The notes under the pieces were generated by a model. The model did not search any database and was not told the origin of the DNA. It saw nothing but the letters and a program-made list of their open reading frames with translations. A stretch of 64,000 bases of DNA from Microseira wollei NIES-4236 (GTDB lineage Bacteria > Cyanobacteriota > Cyanobacteriia > Cyanobacteriales > Aerosakkonemataceae). Made by a program: the position numbers and the translations under genes. Location of the stretch: positions 1 to 64,000 of the forward strand of contig NZ_BLAY01000018.1 in NCBI RefSeq assembly GCF_020521235.1. Direction: 5' to 3'. Below, in pieces: positions 56,505-64,000 of the stretch (position 1 is the stretch's first letter; each line of letters begins with the position of its first letter).

Positions 56505-57080
56505 ATGGATTTATACAATTTTCATCGGCAGCCACATTTCAGCCTTGAGGGACAATTTTTAGGGTTTATCCAGGAGTCGGGAGGCAAACTCAAATACTTG
56601 CGAGTTGCGGTTGGCTCAAATGAGCTAAAAATTAAACTTTCTAAGGAATCCCGCGTCAGTTTAAACCAAGTTTTAATGCCTGGTGACTGGATTCAAATCT
56701 TTGGCGAAACCAAGCTAAAGAAATGTGATGAACCTAAATTTAAAGCTTATCAAATTAACAAACTCTACCAAAATACAGAGATTTCTCCCTCTGCTTCTCC
56801 CAAGTCAGACCTCTCCCGCTGCACTAAACCAAAAGCCAAAATTCTGGTATGCCAAAAGTCGGGTTGTCAGAAACGGGGTGCTAAGAAACTTTGTCAAGAA
56901 TTAGAGGCAGTTTTGTGCGATCGCGGACTGCAAGATCGCGTGGAAATCGAACGCACTGGTTGCCAAAAACGCTGTTCTTCTGCTCCCAATATGATGTTAA
57001 TGCCGAGTAAAACTCGCTGTAGCAAAATGCACCCCAACGAGGTCGCCGATCTCGTCGCCCAACATTTATTACAGAATTAG
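56505..57080 (+). CDS. Protein with C-terminal thioredoxin-like [2Fe-2S] ferredoxin domain
   Basis: Residues 1-90 form an OB-like or beta-rich domain (GQFLGFIQESGGKLKYLRVA, PGDWIQIFGETK). Residues ~110-190 are a thioredoxin-like [2Fe-2S] ferredoxin: CQKSGCQKRGAKKLC, TGCQKRCSSAPNMMLMPSK. Such two-part proteins occur in cyanobacteria; the electron partner is unknown. The location after nifT suggests a link to nitrogen fixation. GAGG stands 12 bases before the ATG. Confidence 0.85.
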   Translation: MDLYNFHRQPHFSLEGQFLGFIQESGGKLKYLRVAVGSNELKIKLSKESRVSLNQVLMPGDWIQIFGETKLKKCDEPKFKAYQINKLYQNTEISPSASPKSDLSRCTKPKAKILVCQKSGCQKRGAKKLCQELEAVLCDRGLQDRVEIERTGCQKRCSSAPNMMLMPSKTRCSKMHPNEVADLVAQHLLQN

Positions 57081-57537
57081 CCATTAGTCATTAGTCATTA
57101 GTGAGGAGTAAAATTACTCATCACTAATGACTTTCCTAGAAACCGGGTTTCTAGCAGCAAGAAACCCGGTTTCTTTGCGTAAGTCCTGTGACTAATTTTT
57201 TTATTTGACATCGGCAACGAAAAAAATAAAAATTTTTGCTTCTTTAACCACTTGTGTAATCGGCTATACTAAAAAATCACCAAAATTATATTATATATTA
57301 TAATATAGCAATTTGGTTAAAATCCGGTTAAATTTGGTAGATCCACGCCCACAGAGGCTAAGAAAATTATAGTTGCTTAATAATTGGTTACAATGGTTAA
57401 AATTATGCAAAAATGAGAGAAGGATAAACTCAGGGGCAACAAATATTTTCAAAACGATGGTAGAATATATCGCTAATCTTGTATAACCTTGAATTGCTGA
57501 AACTAAATGCCAAATTAACCAAGGAAATATTACTGAT
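57081..57537. other. AT-rich spacer before the GGDEF-EAL gene
   Basis: It contains a MITE-like pair of arms (57132-57189) and an AT-rich palindromic stretch (ATTATATTATATATTATAAT at about 57286-57305), likely promoter or curved DNA. No gene is visible. Confidence 0.55.
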
Positions 57538-59790
57538 ATGAATGCTAGAAAAGTGCAAGAAGAATATGGTACAGAAAGAATAGAAAATTACGAACCATGC
57601 GTAATAGATCTAAAAACATACAGTTGCAAGGGCATCAAGTGTTCAAAAGTAGAAAACAGACTGCAAACAACACTGAAAGAATTATCAGATATTAAATATG
57701 CCCTAGACCAAGCAGCAATTATTGCGATTAGCGATCCGCACGGCATCATCAACTACGTCAACGACAAATTTTGCGTAATTTCTGGGTATAGTCGAGAAGA
57801 ACTGCTCGGTCAAAGCTTTACCCTGCTCAACTCTGGATATCATTCCAGAGAATTTTTCCAGCATTTGTGGTTAACGATTAGCCAGGGACAAGTTTGGCAA
57901 GGAGAAATTAAAGACCGCGCCAAAGATGGGAGAGATTATTGGGTAAGCAGCACAGTCGTGCCATTTTTAAACGATCAAGGCAGACCCGTGCAATATCTGA
58001 CAATTCAGTTTGAAATCACCGAGCGCAAATTAGCAGAAGCCGCGCTGCGGGAAAGCAAAAATCAGTATCAAACCCTGGTAAACTTATCGCCCGTAGGCAT
58101 ATTTTGTACCGATGCTTTGGGGCAGTATATTCAAGTCAACGATCGCTGGTGTCAACTCAACGGCGTCGAAGTGCGAGAAGCAATGGGGGAAGGGTGGGTG
58201 CGAACGATTCACCCGGAAGACCGGGTGCGCGTCCTGACCGAATGGTATCAGGCAGTGGCGAAAAATTTGTCGTTCGGGTCCTGCGAATATCGCATCCTGC
58301 GTCCAGACGGAACGGTGGTGTGGGTGATAGCCCAAGCAACCGCAGAAACGGGAAGGTCGGGGAGTACGATTGGGTATGTGGGAGCGATCGCAGACATCAC
58401 CGAACGCAAGCAAGTGGAAGAACAACTGCGACACTACGCTTGGCACGACGCCCTCACCGGGTTACCCAATCGCGCCTTATTTCTGCGCCGCCTGGAAGCA
58501 GCGATCGCCACGGTCAAACAATATCCCCGGCGCTTATTTGCCGTATTATTCCTCGACCTAGACCGGCTAAAACTAATCAACGATAGCATGGGACACCTAG
58601 CCGGAGATCGGTTACTGGTAGCCTTTGCCGAACGCCTGACAAGCTGCCTGCGCCCCAGCGATACCGTCGCCCGACTGGGGGGGGACGAATTCACCATCCT
58701 GCTGGAAAACATCAGCGACGTGCGCGATGTTACCTTTGTCGCCGAACGGATTGTGAAAGCGATCGCCCATCCGTTTTACATCGAAGGACACGAAATATTC
58801 GCCAGCGCCAGCATCGGCATCGTCCTCAGCGGTTCACCCAGGGCGTCAGTTACCAACAACTTGATCGCCGCCCACGACGAAGCCACCCACGTTCTGCGCG
58901 ATGCGGATACCGCCATGTATTGCGTCAAACAGCAGCGAAACCTCACCGGCTACGCCGTATTTAACCCCAAAATGTACGATCGGGCAATAGAGTCATTGCA
59001 GCTAGAAAATGACCTGAGAAAAGCCGTCGAAAACCGTCGGGAATTCGCGCTGCAATACCAGCCAATTTTTTCGTTAGTAACCGGCAGAATTTCTGGGTTT
59101 GAAGCCTTATTGCGCTGGCAACACCCACAACGAGGACAACTGTTACCCAATGAATTTATCCCCTTAGCCGAAGACACCGGATTAATCGTTCCTTTAGGGC
59201 GTTGGGTGTTGGCACAAGCTGCCATGCAAATGCGAATCTGGCAACTAGCATTTCCCACTGCACAGCCCTTGATCGTGAGCGTAAACATATCTTCCAAACA
59301 ATTCCTTCACCCCGGACTCGTGCAACAAATCGACAAAATTCTTTGGGAAACAGGGTTAAACGGAAACTGTTTGAAACTAGAAATTACCGAAAGCACCCTG
59401 ATCGATGATTCAGAAGAAACCGCTCTCATGCTACAGCAATTGAGACAACGCCAAATTGGTCTGTGTATTGACGACTTTGGGACGGGTTATTCATCTCTAT
59501 CACACCTGACCCGCTTCCCCCTCAATACCTTAAAAATTGACCGCTCTTTTGTGAGTCAGATCGGCAAGCAGGGCCACAATGCCGCCATCCTTTGGACAAT
59601 TGTTAACTTGGCTCACAATCTCGGCATGGATGTGATAGCAGAGGGGGTAGAAACAGCACTTCAACTAGAGCAACTGAAAAAATTGAAATGCGAACAGGTA
59701 CAAGGCAACTATCTTTCCCCACCTGTAGACGCTAATGCTGCTGGCTTATTGCTAGCGGCGGGGCGCAAGCAGCGGGAGTATCGGGATTGA
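57538..59790 (+). CDS. PAS-PAS-GGDEF-EAL cyclic-di-GMP protein
   Basis: The 750-residue protein has two PAS domains (about 50-170 and 175-300), a GGDEF domain with intact ARLGGDEFTILLE (about residue 380) and an EAL domain with GFEALLRWQHP, CIDDFGTGYSSL and AEGVET. Both catalytic sites look complete, so it may make or break cyclic di-GMP depending on the signal. No membrane helix is seen; the first 40 residues include a Cys pair (CVIDLKTYSCKGIKC). It is followed on the same strand by a PAS histidine kinase. The controlled process is unknown; motility or biofilm are common for this class. Confidence 0.93.
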   Translation: MNARKVQEEYGTERIENYEPCVIDLKTYSCKGIKCSKVENRLQTTLKELSDIKYALDQAAIIAISDPHGIINYVNDKFCVISGYSREELLGQSFTLLNSGYHSREFFQHLWLTISQGQVWQGEIKDRAKDGRDYWVSSTVVPFLNDQGRPVQYLTIQFEITERKLAEAALRESKNQYQTLVNLSPVGIFCTDALGQYIQVNDRWCQLNGVEVREAMGEGWVRTIHPEDRVRVLTEWYQAVAKNLSFGSCEYRILRPDGTVVWVIAQATAETGRSGSTIGYVGAIADITERKQVEEQLRHYAWHDALTGLPNRALFLRRLEAAIATVKQYPRRLFAVLFLDLDRLKLINDSMGHLAGDRLLVAFAERLTSCLRPSDTVARLGGDEFTILLENISDVRDVTFVAERIVKAIAHPFYIEGHEIFASASIGIVLSGSPRASVTNNLIAAHDEATHVLRDADTAMYCVKQQRNLTGYAVFNPKMYDRAIESLQLENDLRKAVENRREFALQYQPIFSLVTGRISGFEALLRWQHPQRGQLLPNEFIPLAEDTGLIVPLGRWVLAQAAMQMRIWQLAFPTAQPLIVSVNISSKQFLHPGLVQQIDKILWETGLNGNCLKLEITESTLIDDSEETALMLQQLRQRQIGLCIDDFGTGYSSLSHLTRFPLNTLKIDRSFVSQIGKQGHNAAILWTIVNLAHNLGMDVIAEGVETALQLEQLKKLKCEQVQGNYLSPPVDANAAGLLLAAGRKQREYRD

Positions 59791-60000
59791 ATTAAAAAGA
59801 GTAAATAGAATATTAAAAATATCGAAAGATATTAGATCGGGGTGCTTCTGTCTTGTAGAGTAGCTAACTACTAATTCATCGGAGGTAATTGCGAATAAAC
59901 TTAATATTTTATGAGCAAGTACTCTCGAGAGATGAGGAATTAGCCAGTTTAAAGGAGCAAGGATTAAATTAGTTCCCAAAACAGAGGCAAGAAAGTTCAG

Positions 60001-62115
60001 ATGAAAAACTCAACCGCAACCCAACAAACAGTCGATAAGAGCAAAAAAGAAAAGATTGATTTTAAAGCTTTTTTCGATTTATCCCCAGACATATTTTGCG
60101 TCCTAGAAAAGCGAGGAAACTTTCAACAAATGAACCCCGCAGTCAGCCGCATTTTAGGCTGGATTCCTGGAGAACTTTTGGGAATATCTTGGCTAGAATT
60201 AGTGCATCCAGAGGATTTATCGGTCAGCCTAGCAACTTTACAACATTGTCAGCCAGATCGTCCCTGCTATCTGTTAAATCGCTATCGTCACAAAAATGGT
60301 AGTTATCGCTGGCTGTCTTGGAGTTTATCTTGTTCGGAAGAAAAACAAATTTATGCAGTAGCTAAAGAAGAGGTGGGAGAGAAAAATAGCGGAAAAGAAA
60401 TTCAAGAATCGCTAGTTCAAGCAGAAGTGAAAGCGCTTAAAAAAGAAAGACAAAGCCTTTATGCACTGCTCGAGCAACTGCCCGTATTTTTACATATTAG
60501 ATCCGAAAACTCAACAGGGTTTTATAACCAACGCTTTCGGGAGATTTTTGGCGAACCGAACCACAAAGCATGTTTCATTTTGGATGGAGAAGTAGCGTCA
60601 ACGCCTGAGTGTGTTAGTAAAGAGGATGACTCAGCTTTACCACGCACCAAAACACCTTGTTCCCTTTGTCCCACCTGCACTGTTTTTGCCACCAAAAAGA
60701 CTCAAAGTTGGGAATGGATAGACCATCGCCACGGACGCACTTATGAAATTTACAACTATCCCTTTCAAGATATCAATGGGGAATTAAAAGTTGTAGAAAT
60801 GGGGTTAGATATTACCGAAAATAAACAGCAGCGTCTCTGGAAAGTTCTCGACCTGATCTCGAATGAAATTTATATATTCGACGCCGCATCTTTGCGGTTT
60901 CAATATGTGAATGCTAGGGGGCGGCGCAACATGGGATACTCGAAAGAAGAGATGCAAAACTTCACCCCTTATGATATCAAACCGGGAATAAAAGAAGAGG
61001 ACTTTCGCCGCGCGATCGCACCCTTACTTTCTGGCGAAGAAGAAAAATTAGTCTTCCAAAGCATTCACCAGCGTAAAGACGGGAGTACCTATCCAGTAGA
61101 AGTCCACTTACAACTGTTAAGAGAAAAGGGCGCTCCTCCTGTATTTCTGGCGGTCATCATAGACATTAGCGAACGCTTAAAAGTAGAAGCAACTTTGCGA
61201 GCAAAAGAAGCTCAAATTAAACAAAAAGCCGCAGAATTGGAAAAATCCCTTCACCAGCTGCAACGCACCCAAATGCAATTAGTTCAAAGCGAGAAAATGT
61301 CTTCTTTAGGACAACTCGTAGCGGGAGTTGCTCACGAAATTAACAACCCAGTTAACTTCATTTACGGGAATCTTCCCCATATCGAGAGATACAGTCAGGA
61401 ATTGCTAGAAATTTTGCATTTGTACCAACAGCAATATCCAGGAGAAACAAAGGAAATTAAACAGAAAATACAAGACTGCGATTTAGAATTCTTGTGTCAG
61501 GACTTACCCAAGATTGTAGATTCGATCAAGTTAGGCACCAATCGCATCCGCGACATCGTTCTCAGCTTACGCAACTTCTCCAGACATGACGAATCTGCCC
61601 TAAAAGCGGTGGATATTCATACAGGAATCGACAGTACGTTAATGATTCTGCAAAACCGCCTTAGACCTAAACCAGATTATCCGGAGATTCAAGTCACTAA
61701 ACAATATGGGAAGTTGCCGTTCATCGAATGCTATCCAGGTCAAATAAACCAAGTGTTTATGAACATACTCGCCAATGCAATTGACGCCCTTGAAACGCAA
61801 AATGCTCCCCGGAAAATCTCGATTTCTACTTCAATTAGATGTCCGGAAACAGGGGAGGATATTGCAGAAACTTGTCCGGGAATACCCTTAGCTGTAATTC
61901 GGATTTGCGACAATGGACCGGGAATCCCAGAAAAAGTTCGCCGCCGCATCTTTGAACCTTTCTTTACCACCAAACCCATTGGTAAAGGAACGGGTTTAGG
62001 ATTGTCAATTTCCTACTCAATTGTTGTAGAAAAACACCAAGGTAACATGCACTGCATTTCCACACCCGGTCAAGGAACGGAATTCATTATCGAAATTCCA
62101 ATTCGGCAAAGTTAA
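60001..62115 (+). CDS. PAS-containing sensor histidine kinase
   Basis: Order in 704 residues: PAS (~20-125), a second PAS-like domain (~145-280) with a CSLCPTC triple-Cys motif near residues 219-225, a third PAS (~285-400), coiled coil, HisKA (VAGVAHEINNPVNFIYGNL, His ~445), HATPase (NQVFMNILANAIDALE, DNGPGIP, GTGLGLS). No receiver and no transmembrane segment. The kinase type is common in cyanobacteria. The response regulator is not in this window. The Cys motif may bind metal, heme iron or sense redox, which fits a nif neighbourhood but is untested. Confidence 0.92.
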   Translation: MKNSTATQQTVDKSKKEKIDFKAFFDLSPDIFCVLEKRGNFQQMNPAVSRILGWIPGELLGISWLELVHPEDLSVSLATLQHCQPDRPCYLLNRYRHKNGSYRWLSWSLSCSEEKQIYAVAKEEVGEKNSGKEIQESLVQAEVKALKKERQSLYALLEQLPVFLHIRSENSTGFYNQRFREIFGEPNHKACFILDGEVASTPECVSKEDDSALPRTKTPCSLCPTCTVFATKKTQSWEWIDHRHGRTYEIYNYPFQDINGELKVVEMGLDITENKQQRLWKVLDLISNEIYIFDAASLRFQYVNARGRRNMGYSKEEMQNFTPYDIKPGIKEEDFRRAIAPLLSGEEEKLVFQSIHQRKDGSTYPVEVHLQLLREKGAPPVFLAVIIDISERLKVEATLRAKEAQIKQKAAELEKSLHQLQRTQMQLVQSEKMSSLGQLVAGVAHEINNPVNFIYGNLPHIERYSQELLEILHLYQQQYPGETKEIKQKIQDCDLEFLCQDLPKIVDSIKLGTNRIRDIVLSLRNFSRHDESALKAVDIHTGIDSTLMILQNRLRPKPDYPEIQVTKQYGKLPFIECYPGQINQVFMNILANAIDALETQNAPRKISISTSIRCPETGEDIAETCPGIPLAVIRICDNGPGIPEKVRRRIFEPFFTTKPIGKGTGLGLSISYSIVVEKHQGNMHCISTPGQGTEFIIEIPIRQS

Positions 62116-62208
62116 ATTGGCAAGCTTGCTAATTGCTAATGGTTAATAGGTAATATTTCCATTAGCAATTAGCAAGCGATCAATTAGCAATTAGCATCAA
62201 AACCAACC

Positions 62209-62637
62209 ATGAAGAATGTAATTTTTTACGAAAAACCTGGCTGCATTAACAATACCAAGCAAAAAGCCATGCTGGTAGCGGCGGGACACGAAGTTATCGC
62301 TCGAAATCTCCTGAAAACGCCTTGGACAGCAGAAACGCTGCGTCCGTTTTTTGGGGAATTACCCGTTAGCGAATGGTTTAACTATAGCGCCCCTCGCATT
62401 AAATCGGGAGAAATTATTCCAACCGAATTAGACGAGTCAACCGCTTTAGAATTTATGCTCGCAGATCCGCTTTTAATTCGGCGTCCTTTAATGCAAGTGG
62501 AGGAGGTTTTAATGGTAGGATTTAATCTAGAAAAAGTAGAGGCACAGATTGGGTTACGTCCAATCGATAACAAACCTCAAGATATCGAAACCTGTCCCCG
62601 CAGTCACGCAACAACCCCTTGTAAGTCCCCCATCTAA
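62209..62637 (+). CDS. Nitrogenase-associated ArsC-like protein
   Basis: The 142-residue protein has an ArsC/Spx thioredoxin-like fold (MKNVIFYEKPGCINNTKQKA), keeping a single Cys where true arsenate reductases have their catalytic Cys. The sequence GHEVIARNLLKTPWTAETLR and the DPLLIRRPLMQVEEV region fit the nitrogenase-associated group found by diazotroph genes. Its role is unknown; a redox or thiol regulator is possible. It lies 12 bp before the next gene on the same strand. Confidence 0.9.
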   Translation: MKNVIFYEKPGCINNTKQKAMLVAAGHEVIARNLLKTPWTAETLRPFFGELPVSEWFNYSAPRIKSGEIIPTELDESTALEFMLADPLLIRRPLMQVEEVLMVGFNLEKVEAQIGLRPIDNKPQDIETCPRSHATTPCKSPI

Positions 62638-62648
62638 AAGTTAGCATC

Positions 62649-63005
62649 ATGAATAATCCTTCCTTACCAGCAGATGATTTACCGCCGCCCAATCTAGACC
62701 TCAAAGATAGTTTAATGCGTTGGAACTTGGAACAGTCGCTCGCCAATTATTTTTTCCAAGCTTGCAACCAGCGGCAGCAAGCATTACTATCGACTTGTCA
62801 GTGGTATATTACCACTGGAAAAACGCCCACTTTGGTGATAGAATGCCCCGATGAAATCACGAATTGGCGCGTATTGAAATCGTTGGTAAAACTGGGCGGC
62901 GTCCTCAAGAAATTGGCAAGAAATGCCAAAATTAGAGTTGAACCGCCGCCTGGTATGGGAACAGCTTTTGAAATGCGGGTGGATGAATTATTTGTTTATA
63001 AATAA
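62649..63005 (+). CDS. Conserved-looking protein of unknown function
   Basis: I do not recognise the family of this 118-residue protein. It has a proline-rich start (LPADDLPPPNLDL), a helical middle (LEQSLANYFFQACNQRQQAL) with two Cys and a mixed C-terminus (VKLGGVLKKLARNAKIRVEP). There is no signal or membrane helix. It is close behind the ArsC-like gene (12 bp), so it is probably co-transcribed with it. Confidence 0.7.
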   Translation: MNNPSLPADDLPPPNLDLKDSLMRWNLEQSLANYFFQACNQRQQALLSTCQWYITTGKTPTLVIECPDEITNWRVLKSLVKLGGVLKKLARNAKIRVEPPPGMGTAFEMRVDELFVYK

Positions 63006-63127
63006 CTCAAGTTGCTAGTTATCTCTCTCCTGGCAGCTAATGGCTAATCGCTAATGGCTAATATTAGGAAAAATGCTATATTAGCAATTAGCAATTAGCA
63101 ATTAGCAATTAGCAATTAGCAATTAGC

Positions 63128-64000
63128 TTATTCCAAAGTTCGCACGCTTAATACTTGCGGGGGTGTAGCATCGGGGGGATAGAAGAAATTCACCGTGACG
63201 ATGCGGCGATCTCTTGCAGGCATCCTCAGCGTTACCAAGGGTTCCCCTTGCTGTCCTTGGCGTTGCACTAGGTGAAAGTAACGCACCTGGGGTTGTCTGT
63301 TATCGTCTCGGTAGGAAACGCGCACCGTACCCCGAAAGAAAACCCGTCCTTGGGGGGGTTCGACAAAAAATAAGCGCTCGCGTGCATACTCTTGTTTAAA
63401 CGGTGTTTGGATCGATATCGTCACCGTTTGCGGATTGCCGGTATTGTTAACTAAAGGCAAGATGGCGCGGTAATGCACCCCATAGTTACCGTGACCGTTG
63501 ATGGCAGTATCGGCATAGCGCACCGCCATCGGCGCACTTTGCACCTGGTTAGTTCCCAAGGTTATCCGCGTCACCGTATTGATCGGATAGGAAATACCCC
63601 TTCCCCGTTGCGGAATGCTCAGCTTATCCTCTCCCGGTCGATCTGTAATGCGAGCATACCATTCCGAACCGATGGAAACCCCCGCCACGCGTCCAAACAC
63701 CTTTTCTTCCCCTTCAATTCCCAGTTTGCTCGGATCCGTAGGCGTGCGATCGCGCGGTTCTGCTAATCTGCCAGTTACTAATAAATTTTGCCACTCTTCC
63801 AACAACGGCGCGCGAAAACGTTCCCGCGGATTGGCAAGCGCGTACATCGCCAAATTCGCCATATAAACCGGCGCCGAAGCTTGCAGTCTCATGTAGGTGG
63901 TGCGACCGCTCCCAGGTAATATAGGCAAGTTAAATAACATCCGACTCTGTTGCGGTGGAATTTCGATTTTTGTAGGAAATTCGGGTTCCCGCACATTTCG
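63128..64000 (-). CDS. DUF3370-family protein, 5' end outside the window
   Basis: The open frame continues past the right edge without a true start, so only the C-terminal ~290 residues are seen. They match DUF3370, a cyanobacterial family of probable exported proteins: MLFNLPILPGSGRTTYMRLQ, SEWYARITDRPGEDKLSIPQ, NGHGNYGVHYRAILPLVNNT. The fold is probably beta-rich; the function is unknown. The codon at 63992-63994 is a GTG but the conserved family is longer. Confidence 0.8.
   Translation of the reverse strand, partial: RNVREPEFPTKIEIPPQQSRMLFNLPILPGSGRTTYMRLQASAPVYMANLAMYALANPRERFRAPLLEEWQNLLVTGRLAEPRDRTPTDPSKLGIEGEEKVFGRVAGVSIGSEWYARITDRPGEDKLSIPQRGRGISYPINTVTRITLGTNQVQSAPMAVRYADTAINGHGNYGVHYRAILPLVNNTGNPQTVTISIQTPFKQEYARERLFFVEPPQGRVFFRGTVRVSYRDDNRQPQVRYFHLVQRQGQQGEPLVTLRMPARDRRIVTVNFFYPPDATPPQVLSVRTLE

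Overview
The window is chromosomal DNA from a nitrogen-fixing cyanobacterium, most likely a filamentous type without heterocyst-style nif rearrangement. The evidence is a full Mo-nitrogenase gene set with cyanobacterial extras (hesA, hesB, fdxH, CCE_0567-type protein, Mo-dependent nitrogenase-like protein), a ferrochelatase carrying the cyanobacterial chlorophyll-binding-like tail, frequent HIP1 octamers (GCGATCGC), and dense short tandem heptamer repeats (ATTAGCC / TAATTGG type) typical of Oscillatoriales/Nostocales. nifD and fdxN are uninterrupted. No rRNA or tRNA gene was seen.

Layout. 1-9.7 kb: repeats, a methyltransferase, hemH, a MerR/TipAS regulator whose 5' end abuts an IS200/IS605-type tnpB relic, a large hybrid histidine kinase and an AI-2E family exporter. 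10-15.3 kb: fdxB, then coxB-coxA-coxC and a helical-repeat protein, closed by a strong hairpin. 15.4-19.8 kb: a six-copy palindrome array, a small membrane-protein gene split by a complete tnpB element, an SGNH hydrolase and a cell-wall amidase. 19.8-26.1 kb: a CRISPR array of 87 repeats (86 spacers) with no intact cas gene; a broken cas2 lies on its leader side. 26.3-33.7 kb: an alpha/beta hydrolase lipoprotein, an MFS transporter, and a molybdate locus (modBC fusion, cupin, modA, a divergent ribbon-helix-helix/Mop fusion, mop). 33.7-51.1 kb, minus strand: nifB-fdxN-nifS-nifU-nifH-nifD-nifK-(Mo-dependent)-nifE-nifN-nifX-DUF269-CCE_0567-nifW-hesA-hesB-fdxH-(unknown)-feoA. 52.1-57.1 kb, plus strand: nifP-(small)-dps-like-DUF2949-nifV-nifZ-nifT-[2Fe-2S] protein. 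57.5-64 kb: a PAS-GGDEF-EAL protein, a PAS histidine kinase, a nitrogenase-associated ArsC-like protein, a small unknown and the end of a DUF3370 gene.

How it fits together: the nif genes build FeMo-co (nifB, E, N, X, V), supply Fe-S clusters (nifU, S, hesB), homocitrate, cysteine precursor (nifP), electrons (fdxH, fdxN, fdxB) and molybdate (mod/mop). The cox operon behind fdxB probably lowers oxygen.

The most striking signal is a shared regulatory module found three times: upstream of fdxB-cox, of nifB and of nifP. Each copy has a TTGAGTAC box, three AAATAC...CCCC repeats spaced 22-23 bp, then a second TTGAGTAC box exactly 62 bp after the third repeat, placed like a -35 element 16 bp before an AT-rich -10. 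The nifB and nifP copies face away from each other. This links the terminal oxidase and nitrogenase genes to one control circuit. A second theme is that mobile or repeated DNA has been built into genes: the modBC linker, both ends of nifP, feoA, the merR start and the fdxN stop.
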